Below the pieces are notes generated by a model that saw only the letters and a program-made list of their open reading frames with translations, searched no databases and was not told the DNA's origin. The position numbers and the translations under genes are program-made. DNA of 64,000 nucleotides from Lentzea albidocapillata (lineage in GTDB: Bacteria; Actinomycetota; Actinomycetes; Mycobacteriales; Pseudonocardiaceae): contig NZ_JOEA01000005.1 of assembly GCF_000719115.1 (NCBI RefSeq), positions 62,001 to 126,000 on the forward strand, read 5' to 3'. This document shows positions 9,029 through 17,142 of this stretch, piece by piece. Every line of letters starts with the position of its first letter. The first letter of the stretch is position 1.

Positions 9029-9963
9029 GTTCGCCCTCCCGACATGTCTCGTGGGGCTTGCTCGTCGTTCTGGGCCACCCGCACCTGGAGCTCGCCCCTG
9101 GCCCGGTGCAGACAGGCGGCCGGTGGGATGGCGGCACTCGTCACGATCATCCGCACGACCTCCGGTGCCGTACGAGGCCCTGGAGCGATGCGCTGTGCCG
9201 CGAACCGCGCTGTCATGGCGGCCCAGCCGAGTGCCGCGACGGCCGCGGCACGCCTGTTCCCACAAAGTCCACAAAGGACAGCCGCGACCGCGAGGCCGGT
9301 GGTGACCGCGTGTTCGCGCAACCTGCCGCGATGCCCGCCGATCTTCTCCCGCCATTGTGGACCGTGCAGCTTGCGCATCAACGCGTCGTCGGCGTTCCCG
9401 CGCTGCTGCTTCACGCTGGTGAGGAAACCGGTGCGCCGCACGGGATGGGTGGTGACCCGGTCACCGAGCACGATCCGGTACCCGCGGTCGATCACCCGCA
9501 ACGCGAGGTCGGCGTCCTCCCGGTAGGCCCTGGGAAAACGTTCGTCGAACCCGCCCGTCTCCAGCAGCACGGACCGCCGGTAGGCCATGTCGGCGGTGAT
9601 CCACTTCGCGCCGGCGAGGCCGGAGGTGTTGCGCTCCCAGTCGGTGGGCCTGCGGTCCGGTGGCAGCGGCACCTCGATGCGTGCCTGACTGGCCGCCACG
9701 TCGTCGTCCACCGCGACGAGGTCCTGGACGAGTCGTCGTTTCCAGTCCGGTGGCGGCAGCACGTCGTCGTCGAGGAAGACCACCCACTCGCTGATGGCCC
9801 GCTGCCACCCGGCGTTGCGCGCGGCCGCCGGTCCGCGGCCGAACCGGTCGCACACCACGATGATCTCGTCCGGCGGCGGCCCGTCACCGTGCCTGACCGC
9901 GTTCACCACGACGTCGAGGCTCTCGCGGCCGACCGTGGGAATGACGACCGTGTAGCCGGTCAT
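8986..9963 (-). CDS. glycosyltransferase family 2, membrane-anchored
   Basis: A 325-residue GT-A fold enzyme. It has an N-terminal VVIPTVGRES strand, a D-x-D type metal site in FLDDDVLPP near residue 65 and an acceptor motif GGFDERFP near 150. The C-terminal region (about 245-290) contains two hydrophobic stretches that probably anchor it in the membrane. It should transfer a sugar from a nucleotide donor to the growing glycan on the inner face of the membrane. The ATG overlaps the stop of the carbamoyltransferase gene (ATGA). The 3' end overlaps the dehydrogenase start by 43 bp, and the last 40 residues look low in constraint. Confidence 0.82.
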   Translation of the reverse strand: MTGYTVVIPTVGRESLDVVVNAVRHGDGPPPDEIIVVCDRFGRGPAAARNAGWQRAISEWVVFLDDDVLPPPDWKRRLVQDLVAVDDDVAASQARIEVPLPPDRRPTDWERNTSGLAGAKWITADMAYRRSVLLETGGFDERFPRAYREDADLALRVIDRGYRIVLGDRVTTHPVRRTGFLTSVKQQRGNADDALMRKLHGPQWREKIGGHRGRLREHAVTTGLAVAAVLCGLCGNRRAAAVAALGWAAMTARFAAQRIAPGPRTAPEVVRMIVTSAAIPPAACLHRARGELQVRVAQNDEQAPRDMSGGRTCIESVSLVPGTSA

Positions 9964-11552
9964 CGCCGCACCACGAACGGGCCGATCGCGAGCAGGTCGA
10001 TGGGCGAGGAGCCGAAGCACTCCAGCGCGTCCCGCGGGGAGTCGACCATCGGCCGCCCTGCCGTGTTGAGGCTGGTGTTGACCACGACCGGCACGCCCGT
10101 GCGGCGGTCGAAGTCCTCCAGCACCAGTTCCAGCAGCGGGTCGTCCGCCACGGTCTGCGCACGGGCGGTGCCGTCCACGTGCACCACGGCCGGGATGCGG
10201 TCCCTCCACTCAGGACGGACGTCGTGCACGAAGAGCATGTAGGGACTGGGAACCGGTCCGCGCTCGAACAGCTCGTGTGCCCGGTTCTCCAGCACCATCG
10301 GCGCGATCGGCCGGAACTGCTCGCGGCCCTTGACGTCGTTCATCCGTTCCAGGTTCGCCGCGAAGCAGGGGTTCGCGAGCAGCGACCGGCGGCCCAGCGC
10401 GCGTGGCCCGTACTCCGACCGCCCCTGGAACCACGCGACGATCTTGTCGTCCGCCAGCGCCCGCGCCACCACCGCGGCCAGGTCCGCCGGCTTCTCGTAC
10501 ACGACCTTCGCCGTCTTCAGCACCTGCTCGATCTCGTCGTCGCTCCAGCTCCGGCCGAGGTCCGCGCCCGGCATCGGCGCCAGCGGCTCACCCGACGCCA
10601 CGTGCAGCGCCGCTCCGAGCGCGGTGCCCGAGTCACCGGCCGCCGGCTGCACCCACACGTCGTCGAACGGTCCCTCGGCGAAGATCCGCGTGTTAGCGAC
10701 GCAGTTCAGCGCCACCCCGCCCGCCATCGCCAGCCTGCGTTCACCGGTCTGCTCGTGCAGCCACGTGGTGAGCTCCAGCAGCACTTCCTCCAGCCTGCGC
10801 TGCACGCTGGCGGCGAGTTCGGCGTGTTCCTGCAGCAGTTCGCCGTCCGGCGCCTTGGCCAGGGTGTTCCACTCGATCGGCACGATCCGGAAGCCACCGC
10901 CGACAGTGGTGATGTGCTCGCGCATGAGGTCCAGATGCACCGGTTCGGCGTGCGAGGCGAGTGCCATGACCTTGTACTCGTCGCTGGACCGCAGGAAACC
11001 GAGGTGCTCGGTCAGGTCCTCGTAGAGCAGGCCGAGCGAGTGCGGCAGCCGTTGCTCGGCGAGCCTGACCAGTGCCTGGTCCTCGTACCGCCCGGCCAGG
11101 TAGGAGCCGCACTCTCCGCGCCCGTCCGCCACCAGCACCGCGCAGTTCCCGCCGAAGGGTGCCGCGAGCCCGGTCGAGGCCGCGTGCGCGGCGTGGTGCG
11201 GCACGAACCGCACGATCTCCGGGTCCAGGCCGGGCAACGCGGTGGCCAGGAACTGCGGTGCCCGCCGGGCGTATTCGGTGCGCAGCGCCTCCCACGGCGC
11301 GGTGTCGTCCTCCGCGAGCGCCGGATCGTAGGAGTACGCGACGGCGTCGAGATCGGCCGGCGTGAGCCCGGCCTCCTCCAGGCACCACCTCGCCGCCATC
11401 TCCGGCAGCTCCCACGCCGAGAACGGGACCGGCCGCTTGCCGTGCTTGCGCCGGGAGAACCGTTCCTCCTCGGCGGCCGCGACCGTGTGCCCGCCGATCA
11501 CGAGGGCGGCCGCGGGGTCGTGAAAAATCGCGTTGATGCCCAGAACCCGCAT
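9960..11552 (-). CDS. NodU/CmcH-family sugar O-carbamoyltransferase
   Basis: A 530-residue carbamoyltransferase of the NodU/CmcH/TobZ family. It starts MRVLGINAIFHDPAAAL, with EEERFSRRKH near residue 35 and the HHAAHAAS metal-site histidines near 115. The C-terminal carbamoyl-transfer region contains FQGRSEYGPRALGRRS near residue 375. Family members use carbamoyl phosphate and ATP to carbamoylate a sugar hydroxyl in Nod factors, antibiotics and polysaccharides. Here it is translationally coupled (ATGA) to the epimerase before it and the GT2 after it. The predicted glycan therefore carries a carbamate. The acceptor sugar is unknown, with heptose or xylose both possible. Confidence 0.9.
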   Translation of the reverse strand: MRVLGINAIFHDPAAALVIGGHTVAAAEEERFSRRKHGKRPVPFSAWELPEMAARWCLEEAGLTPADLDAVAYSYDPALAEDDTAPWEALRTEYARRAPQFLATALPGLDPEIVRFVPHHAAHAASTGLAAPFGGNCAVLVADGRGECGSYLAGRYEDQALVRLAEQRLPHSLGLLYEDLTEHLGFLRSSDEYKVMALASHAEPVHLDLMREHITTVGGGFRIVPIEWNTLAKAPDGELLQEHAELAASVQRRLEEVLLELTTWLHEQTGERRLAMAGGVALNCVANTRIFAEGPFDDVWVQPAAGDSGTALGAALHVASGEPLAPMPGADLGRSWSDDEIEQVLKTAKVVYEKPADLAAVVARALADDKIVAWFQGRSEYGPRALGRRSLLANPCFAANLERMNDVKGREQFRPIAPMVLENRAHELFERGPVPSPYMLFVHDVRPEWRDRIPAVVHVDGTARAQTVADDPLLELVLEDFDRRTGVPVVVNTSLNTAGRPMVDSPRDALECFGSSPIDLLAIGPFVVRR

Positions 11553-12457
11553 CACGCCTCCCTCGCCATCAGTCGAAGTCCTTGTTCCAGCGGGATCTCC
11601 GGCTCCCAGCCGAGCAGCTCCCGTGCTCTGGTGACGTCCGGCCTGCGTCGCCGGGGGTCGTCGGTCATCGCACCGACGTGCACGATCTCGGAGTCGCCGC
11701 CGGTCACCTCGATGACCTGCTTGGCGACCTCCAGCACCGTGACCTCCTCGGGGTTGCCGAGGTTGACGGGCCCAGCCTCGTCGCTGTCCGCCATGGCCAG
11801 CACGCCGCGCACGAGATCGGAGACGTGGCAAAGCGACCGCGTCTGCGTGCCGTCACCGTGCACGGTCAACGGCTCGTTCTTGCGGGCCTGCGCGAAGAAC
11901 GTGGGCAACATGCGACCGTCACTCGACTTCATCCGCGGCCCGTAGGTGTTGAAGATCCTGACCACGCCGACGTCGAGCCCATGCTCCCGCCGGTACGCGA
12001 ACGCGAGCGCCTCACCGAACCGCTTCGCCTCGTCGTACACGCTGCGCGGCCCGATCGGATTGACGTTGCCCCAATAGGTTTCGCGCTGCGGGTGCTCCAG
12101 CGGATCGCCGTACACCTCGCTGGTGGACGCGACGACCACCCGTGCGCCGTGCCGTCTGGCCTCCTCCAGCACGTGGTGGGTGCCGAACCCGCCCGTCTCG
12201 AGCGTGCCGACCGGTGACGCCAGGTAGGCCGACGGCGACGCGGGACACGCGAAGTGCAGCACCAGCTCGCTGGGCGGCAACCGGAACGGTTCGCGCACGT
12301 CGACGTGCATGAGGTCGACGCCGCGCGGCACGTTCGCGGGCTCTCCCGTGCTGAAGTCGTCCACACAGGTCACCCGCATGCCGCGCGCCACAAGGGCATC
12401 ACACAGGTGCGAACCGAGAAAGCCCGCACCTCCGGTCACCACAGCACGCTCTGCCAT
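11552..12457 (-). CDS. NAD-dependent epimerase/decarboxylase, UDP-glucuronate decarboxylase (UXS)-like
   Basis: A 301-residue extended SDR. The NAD motif TGGAGFLG is at residues 8-15, STSEVYGDP is near 112, YWGNVNPIGPRSVYDEAKR holds the YxxxK pair, and RIFNTYGPRM follows. The YWGNVNPIGPRS and RIFNTYGPRM blocks are hallmarks of UDP-glucuronate decarboxylases that make UDP-xylose. The enzyme is therefore likely to convert the UDP-glucuronate made by the dehydrogenase at 7835. No good ribosome-binding site is visible before the ATG. This is the first gene of the second glycan operon. UDP-glucose 4-epimerase activity is an alternative, but the motifs fit UXS better. Confidence 0.83.
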   Translation of the reverse strand: MAERAVVTGGAGFLGSHLCDALVARGMRVTCVDDFSTGEPANVPRGVDLMHVDVREPFRLPPSELVLHFACPASPSAYLASPVGTLETGGFGTHHVLEEARRHGARVVVASTSEVYGDPLEHPQRETYWGNVNPIGPRSVYDEAKRFGEALAFAYRREHGLDVGVVRIFNTYGPRMKSSDGRMLPTFFAQARKNEPLTVHGDGTQTRSLCHVSDLVRGVLAMADSDEAGPVNLGNPEEVTVLEVAKQVIEVTGGDSEIVHVGAMTDDPRRRRPDVTRARELLGWEPEIPLEQGLRLMAREA

Positions 12458-12602
12458 GGCAATGAGCTACCCGGCGAAACGCTCCCTACACCGCTTCCGG
12501 AAAAGTAGGCGACCTGCCGATCTCCGCGCTACCGCAAGGATCGGGTTGCCGCGGGCGCGGCACAGGGTCGCCATTCCCGGTGATGAGGAGGAGGCTGGGC
12601 GC

Positions 12603-12851
12603 ATGACCTCACCCAGCCGCGGTTCCGGCGATGCCGCCGCGGCACAGCGCCTCGTCGACGCGGTCACGAGGCGGGCGGCACTGCACGAAGCCATCGGCGT
12701 CGTGCGGGCCTGGAGTGGTGACCGGGACGACGTGGCGGCGTGGTTCTGCGACCGTCGCAGCGACGCCGAACGCGAGGCGGAGGTCGCGCGGGTCAACGCG
12801 GTCGTGGACGCGGCAGCCGAGCGACGCGCGGACCCGGACTGGGACGACTAA
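12603..12851 (+). CDS. small hypothetical protein
   Basis: An 82-residue, helix-rich, charged protein with a strong GAGGAGG ribosome-binding site before the ATG. No domain is recognised. Residues 17-75 are predicted helical with many Arg, Glu and Asp residues and a WF pair near residue 43. It runs opposite to its neighbours, and its stop codon overlaps that of the convergent GAF-ANTAR gene by 3 bases. Position and codon bias support a real gene. A role with the GAF-ANTAR protein is only a guess. Confidence 0.55.
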   Translation: MTSPSRGSGDAAAAQRLVDAVTRRAALHEAIGVVRAWSGDRDDVAAWFCDRRSDAEREAEVARVNAVVDAAAERRADPDWDD

Positions 12852-13573
12852 GCCGCCTGCAACGCCGCCGCTTCGAGGTTTCCGCCGGTGAGCCGGCGGG
12901 CCACGTCGCGGACGGGGCTCCGCTGCGTGGCGGCGTAGCCGAAGATGAGGCTGCGGGCCTCGTCCGTGCTGGTGTCGAGGGCGCCGGCGACCATGCCGAT
13001 GGCGTGCGCGAGCAGCACGCGGTCGTTCAGCGCGGTCAGGGTCTGCCCGGCGAGGCGGTGTGTGCGTGCCGGGTCGTCGTCCTGTGACAGGCCCAGTACC
13101 GCCAGGTCAGCGAGCACCTGACCGAGCCGTTGCTCCCACTCCTGCCACGGGGTGACGGCCGCGTAGAACACGTTGAGGCCACCGACCGCGCCTCCGGCCA
13201 GACGCATCGGCACGGCGTGCACCGCGCGGAACCCGGCATCGAGTGCGGCACGGGCAAAAGCCGGCCAGCGGCCAGCGCCTTCTTCCAGGTCCGGACAGGC
13301 GATCATCGCGTTGTCACGCACGCTGTCCACGCACGGGCCCTCGTCGATCTGGCTCTGCAGCAACTCCAGGAACCGCGCCCGCTCGTCGGAGGCCGCCACC
13401 ACGCTCAACCCGCCGCGCGGATCGGCCAGCAGCACCCCGGCCGCGGACGCGGACAGCAGGCTCTCGCAGGCGGCGGTGACCAGGCGCAGGACCGACTCGG
13501 CGTCGTGAGGGCCGACCAGGCTCGCCGTGAGCTCGTTCAACGTGACGGCGACCTGTTCCTGGACCTGAGGCAC
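12848..13573 (-). CDS. GAF-ANTAR regulator
   Basis: A protein of about 241 residues with an N-terminal GAF domain (about residues 10-160; EGPCVDSVRDN and VHAVPMRL are typical GAF segments) and a C-terminal ANTAR-type helical region (about 175-235; LLAHAIGMVAGALDTSTDEA). The ANTAR part lacks some usual residues of the QAKG.LM start, so RNA binding is less certain than for the gene at 1815. The GTG at 13573 gives a start just before the domain; the ATG at 13615 is an alternative, and neither has a strong ribosome-binding site. It separates the two glycan operons and could act as an antiterminator for one of them. Confidence 0.78.
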   Translation of the reverse strand: MPQVQEQVAVTLNELTASLVGPHDAESVLRLVTAACESLLSASAAGVLLADPRGGLSVVAASDERARFLELLQSQIDEGPCVDSVRDNAMIACPDLEEGAGRWPAFARAALDAGFRAVHAVPMRLAGGAVGGLNVFYAAVTPWQEWEQRLGQVLADLAVLGLSQDDDPARTHRLAGQTLTALNDRVLLAHAIGMVAGALDTSTDEARSLIFGYAATQRSPVRDVARRLTGGNLEAAALQAA

Positions 13574-13702
13574 GCCCGCAGCATACGACCCGCCAACGCC
13601 CGGTGCTCGCGGCACAGTCAGTCCGCCGGCCGGTCCAGCGGAATGCGCCGCTCCAGCAGGTCACGCGCCACGTCCGGCACCGAACGCCCCGACGAGAACG
13701 GC

Positions 13703-14383
13703 CTAAGGCCAGGACGGTTCCTCCGCGTGGGCCACGACGAGTTCGCGCACCTCACAGCCCGCCGGCCGGCTCAACGCGAACATGATCGCGGCCGCCACCC
13801 GGTCCGGCGGGTTCAGCTTCGCCGTGTCCGCCGGTTTGTACTGTTCGTCGCGGTCGTCGAAGAAGTGGGTGCGCATGCCGCCGGGAACGACCAGCGTCAC
13901 GCCGGTCCGGCCGGCCGTCTCGGCCGCCAGCGCGCGGGTGAAGCCGACAACACCGAACTTCGACGCGCAGTACGCCGTGGCGTCGCTGACCGCGCGCAGC
14001 CCGAGGGTGGACGCGATGGTCACCACCCGGCCGTTCTCCAGGTACGGCAACGCGGCGCGCACGACCGCGACCGTGCCGAACAGGTTCACCCGCACGACGT
14101 GTTCCCACTCCGCCGTGGGCACCTCGTCGAGGCGTCCGCACCTGTCCACACCCGCGGCGGTCACCACGGCGCTCAGGCCGCCGTTGCGGGAGACCAGGTC
14201 CCGCACGGCCCGTTCGGCGGCGTCGGTGTCCGACAGGTCGACCGACTCGAAGTCCGCCACGTGCGGTGCCGACGGCGCCGCTTTGTCCAGCACGAGGGGC
14301 CGTCCGCCCGCCTCGTGCACGGCGTCGACCACCGCCGCACCCAGTCCGGACGCACCTCCGGTCACCAGCACGTCACCCAGCAT
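13703..14383 (-). CDS. short-chain dehydrogenase/reductase in heptose operon
   Basis: A 226-residue classical SDR. The TGGASGLG cofactor motif is at residues 8-15, a catalytic Ser lies in IASTLG, and YCASK (YxxxK) is near residue 140. Its ATG overlaps the stop of the hldE-like gene (TGATG), so it belongs to the heptose operon. It is too short and of the wrong SDR subclass to be the ADP-heptose 6-epimerase HldD. It may reduce or oxidise a sugar intermediate, or act on the aglycone. The substrate is unknown. Confidence 0.8.
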   Translation of the reverse strand: MLGDVLVTGGASGLGAAVVDAVHEAGGRPLVLDKAAPSAPHVADFESVDLSDTDAAERAVRDLVSRNGGLSAVVTAAGVDRCGRLDEVPTAEWEHVVRVNLFGTVAVVRAALPYLENGRVVTIASTLGLRAVSDATAYCASKFGVVGFTRALAAETAGRTGVTLVVPGGMRTHFFDDRDEQYKPADTAKLNPPDRVAAAIMFALSRPAGCEVRELVVAHAEEPSWP

Positions 14384-15663
14384 CAAGCCCTCCTCGACAG
14401 GATCTCGGTCGTCGAACGGCCGCGGTGGTACGGGACGATGACCGTCCGGCCGCCCCAGTGCCGCACCACAGCCGTCTCCGGCAACAGCTCCGCGGTGTAG
14501 TCACCGCCCTTCACCCACACGTCCGGCCGCAGGTCGCGCAGGACGCGTTCCGGTGTGTCCTCGGGGAACACCACCACCTCGTCCACGCAACCCAACGCGC
14601 GCAACACCTCCACGCGGTCGGCCTGCCGGTTCACCGGGCGCTCCGGTCCTTTCAGCCTGCTCACCGACGCGTCGGAGTTGAGACACACCACAAGGCAGTC
14701 GCCGAGCTCCCGTGCTGCCCGCAGCATGCGGACATGACCGGCGTGGAGCACGTCGAAGCACCCGCCCGTGGCCACCACCACCCCACCGCGAGCGCGCACC
14801 GCGTCCACAGTGGACAGAGGCGCACCGGCCATACCCGAGACACCGCCGTCGGCCAGGAACCGCGCGGCCGAGAGAACGGCATCCGCTACGGCCTCATCAG
14901 GTGTAGCACCCGCGGCCAGCCGCGCCGCCGCCGTCGCCGCGAACCTGTCCCCCGCCCCGCAGGGGTCGAGCACGGACACCTTCGGCGCGGGCACCGCGAC
15001 GGGCGTCCCTCCACAGTGGAGCAAAGCACCGCCGGAGCCCCGCGTCACCACCACCGCACGCGAACGCCACTGCGACAACAGTTCCTCCGCCGCCTCGAAC
15101 GGGTCGGCGTGGCCGCTGAACGCCGTGGCCTCGGCGAGGTTCGGTGTCACCAGCCGGGCATCGGGCACCGGCGCCGGACCACGGGGATGCGGGTCCCACA
15201 CCACGGGAACGCGGGTGAGCACCGCCCGCAACCGTTCGTCGCGGAGAAGTCCGCGGCCGTAGTCGGACGCCAGCACGAAGTCGGCGGACAGCACCGCGTC
15301 GAGCATCTCGTCGGTGGCCTTGGGCTCCCCAGGTCCACCACCGCGGTCTATACGGGCCAACGAGATTCCTCCGCAACGCAGGCGCGTCTTCACCGACGTG
15401 GGCGCGCCGGAAGGCCCGAACACACCGGGCACGTCCAGCAGTGAACGGATCCGGTGCCCGTCCTCGTCGTCGGCCAGCGCGCTGACCAGCGTCACGTCCA
15501 CGCCGTCGCGCGACGCCATCGTCGCCGCCAGCGCGGCGCCTCCTGGTCTGGCCCGTTCGGCGGACACGTCGAGGACGGGAGCGGGCGCGTCCGGGCACAG
15601 CCGCTCGGCTGTGCCCTCCACGTCGACGTCCAGCAGCGAGTCGCCGACCACCACCAGCCTCAT
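14383..15663 (-). CDS. hldE: bifunctional heptose 7-phosphate kinase / heptose 1-phosphate adenylyltransferase
   Basis: A 426-residue fusion. Residues 1-275 form a PfkB/ribokinase-type sugar kinase starting MRLVVVGDSLLDVDVEG, with the anion-hole motif DPCGAGDRFAA near residue 235. Residues 288-426 form a cytidylyltransferase-like domain with GCFDVLHAGHVRML (HxGH motif near 309) and the LKGPERPVN and WVKGGDY segments of RfaE/HldE. It should phosphorylate D-glycero-D-manno-heptose 7-phosphate at C1 and, after dephosphorylation by the gmhB-like enzyme, attach a nucleotide. It lies between gmhA and an SDR with 1- to 4-base overlaps. Nucleotide specificity (ADP rather than GDP) is inferred from the RfaE-type domain. 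Confidence 0.88.
   Translation of the reverse strand: MRLVVVGDSLLDVDVEGTAERLCPDAPAPVLDVSAERARPGGAALAATMASRDGVDVTLVSALADDEDGHRIRSLLDVPGVFGPSGAPTSVKTRLRCGGISLARIDRGGGPGEPKATDEMLDAVLSADFVLASDYGRGLLRDERLRAVLTRVPVVWDPHPRGPAPVPDARLVTPNLAEATAFSGHADPFEAAEELLSQWRSRAVVVTRGSGGALLHCGGTPVAVPAPKVSVLDPCGAGDRFAATAAARLAAGATPDEAVADAVLSAARFLADGGVSGMAGAPLSTVDAVRARGGVVVATGGCFDVLHAGHVRMLRAARELGDCLVVCLNSDASVSRLKGPERPVNRQADRVEVLRALGCVDEVVVFPEDTPERVLRDLRPDVWVKGGDYTAELLPETAVVRHWGGRTVIVPYHRGRSTTEILSRRA
14803..14815. repeat. perfect 13-bp palindrome GTCCACAGTGGAC
   Basis: This odd-centre palindrome lies inside hldE. In the reading frame it forces the codon ACT (in Ser-Thr-Val-Asp) where ACC is the norm in this genome. 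The same word is perfect at 39871 and occurs in near-perfect form at several other sites (3514, 9267, 15010, 21494, 51221, 51371, 60713), suggesting a selected genomic motif. Confidence 0.6.
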
Positions 15664-16235
15664 GAGACCCTCCGCAGGGTCGCGGGCAGGGCGGCCTCGA
15701 AGGCCTCACACAGGGCGTGGACCGCGACGAGCTGCGCCTCCTGCACGTGACACGGGTCGCCGGGCAGGTCCAGGACGTCGTCCGCCAGCTCGGCCAGCGG
15801 GTTCGGTGCCGGGCCGGTCAGCGCCCAGACCTGCGCTCCGACCTTCCGGGCCGCGCGGGCGCCTTCCAGCAGGTTCGCGCTGCGGCCACTGGTGGACAGC
15901 AGCACGACGATGTCCCGTGGCCGCGCGTGCGCCGCGATCTGCCGGGCGAAGACCTGGTCGTAGCCGTAGTCGTTGGCGATCGCGGTGACGCTCGACGTCT
16001 CGGAACACAACGCCAGCGCCGAGAACGGCGCGCGGTCGTGCCGGTAGCGGCCGACGAGCTCTGCCGTCAGGTGCTGTGCCTCGGCGGCGGACCCGCCGTT
16101 GCCCGCGGCGAGCAGCCTGCCGCCCTCGGTGAGCCTGCGGGCGAGCGTGCTTCCCCAGCGGGTGAGCCGTGGCGCCTGGTCCCGCAGGGCGGTCAGCGTG
16201 CCGGCCAGTCCGTTCAGGTGCTTCTCCACGCTCAT
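15660..16235 (-). CDS. gmhA: sedoheptulose 7-phosphate isomerase (GmhA-like, SIS domain)
   Basis: A 191-residue SIS-domain protein of the usual GmhA length. The sugar-phosphate loops GNGGSAAEAQH (near residue 45) and STSGRSANLLEGA (near 110) are present, and the C-terminal HVQEAQLVAVH helix carries the family Glu and His. The reaction is D-sedoheptulose 7-phosphate to D-glycero-D-manno-heptose 7-phosphate, the first step of ADP-heptose synthesis. The ATG overlaps the stop of a 17-codon remnant ORF (ATGA), and the gene's own stop overlaps the start of hldE. The complete gmhA-hldE-gmhB set in one operon makes the pathway call strong. Confidence 0.88.
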   Translation of the reverse strand: MSVEKHLNGLAGTLTALRDQAPRLTRWGSTLARRLTEGGRLLAAGNGGSAAEAQHLTAELVGRYRHDRAPFSALALCSETSSVTAIANDYGYDQVFARQIAAHARPRDIVVLLSTSGRSANLLEGARAARKVGAQVWALTGPAPNPLAELADDVLDLPGDPCHVQEAQLVAVHALCEAFEAALPATLRRVS

Positions 16236-16285
16236 CGTGCCACCGCCAGCGGGCTGGCATGCTCGGAGATCATCGCGATCCTCAT
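16232..16285 (-). pseudogene. 17-codon remnant of a lost GT4 gene
   Basis: This tiny ORF encodes MRIAMISEHASPLA followed by VAR and a stop. The first 14 residues match the N-terminus of the GT4 at 7692 except for one Val/Ile change, with several silent differences. It is joined by ATGA overlaps to the gene before it and to gmhA after it, so translational coupling survives although about 95% of the gene is gone. It is best read as an in-frame deletion scar of a paralogous GT4. A functional leader or coupling ORF cannot be excluded. Confidence 0.75.
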
Positions 16286-17142
16286 CCGGCCACCTCCTCC
16301 ACCACGTCGTCCCAGTTCCGCAGGAACGCATCGAGTCCGTACCGGGCCAACGCGAACTCGCGCGCCCTCTTCCCTTTCTCCTGCGCCAGCGCGGGATCCG
16401 CGATCAGCTCCCGCGTCGCGCGCACCAGTTCCTCCACGTCCGTGGAGACCGTGCCGGCGTCCTCGGGCACCGCGCGCACGACCTCGGTGCACGCGAGCGC
16501 GACGACCGGCATGCCGATGTGCATCGCCTCGATGAGCGACAACCCCAGTGACGTCCAGCGCACGGGATGGACGTACACGCGGCGCCGAGCCAGTTCCCGG
16601 TGCAGCGAGCCGAGTTCGTGGTCGCCCAGGCCACCGATCGGTTCGGTGTTCATCCCGAACACGTCGATCGGGTCGAACCGCGGCAGCAGGTCGGTGCCGA
16701 CGATCCGGCCGCGCCGGACGGGGTCGTTGACGACCGCGGCCGCGCGGGCGAGCTCACCGGTGTAGAGCGGGCCGGGGTCGGCCACGCCGTGCTCGACGAC
16801 GATCGTCCGGGTGGATCCGCAGTCCCACATCAGGTCGTTGAAGTGCGTGACGTGCACCAGTGGCCCGTCCCAGTCCGCCATCGGATGCCTCTGTCCCGGC
16901 GCGCTCGGCGTGTTGTGTTCCAGGTACACCACCGGAACGCCGGGCGGTACCCGGCCGAGTTCCTCAGGCCGCTGCACCACCGCGACGTCGGCGTCCACTT
17001 CGGACAGAGCCGTTTCGGTCGCGCGCCAAGGACGTCCGGCGAGCCCGATGCCGTCAGGAGGGCCGACTATCAGATAGTCGTGGTCGCCCTGGACGAAGGA
17101 GTTCGTCCAGGAACCGTGCACGTGCCAGAGCAGGATCCTCAT
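16282..17142 (-). CDS. glycosyltransferase, GT1/GT4-like
   Basis: A 286-residue, rather short GT-B-like glycosyltransferase. It begins MRILLWHVHGSWTNSFVQGDH. The C-terminal donor-binding half contains TSLGLSLIEAMHIGMPVVAL near residue 210, the E-containing GT4-type motif. The ATG overlaps the stop of the GT9 gene (ATGA), and its stop overlaps the 17-codon remnant. Similar genes stand next to heptosyltransferase-like GT9 genes in other actinobacterial glycan loci. It should transfer a hexose or heptose to an unidentified acceptor. Confidence 0.8.
   Translation of the reverse strand: MRILLWHVHGSWTNSFVQGDHDYLIVGPPDGIGLAGRPWRATETALSEVDADVAVVQRPEELGRVPPGVPVVYLEHNTPSAPGQRHPMADWDGPLVHVTHFNDLMWDCGSTRTIVVEHGVADPGPLYTGELARAAAVVNDPVRRGRIVGTDLLPRFDPIDVFGMNTEPIGGLGDHELGSLHRELARRRVYVHPVRWTSLGLSLIEAMHIGMPVVALACTEVVRAVPEDAGTVSTDVEELVRATRELIADPALAQEKGKRAREFALARYGLDAFLRNWDDVVEEVAG

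Noticed and set aside
7691..9526. 611-codon plus-strand frame opposite UDP-glucose dehydrogenase
   Set aside because: Antisense shadow of a gene with an intact catalytic motif.
13703..14383. SDR considered as HldD (ADP-heptose 6-epimerase)
   Set aside because: The protein is a short classical SDR with YxxxK in a 226-residue chain; HldD is an extended SDR of about 310 residues with different motifs.
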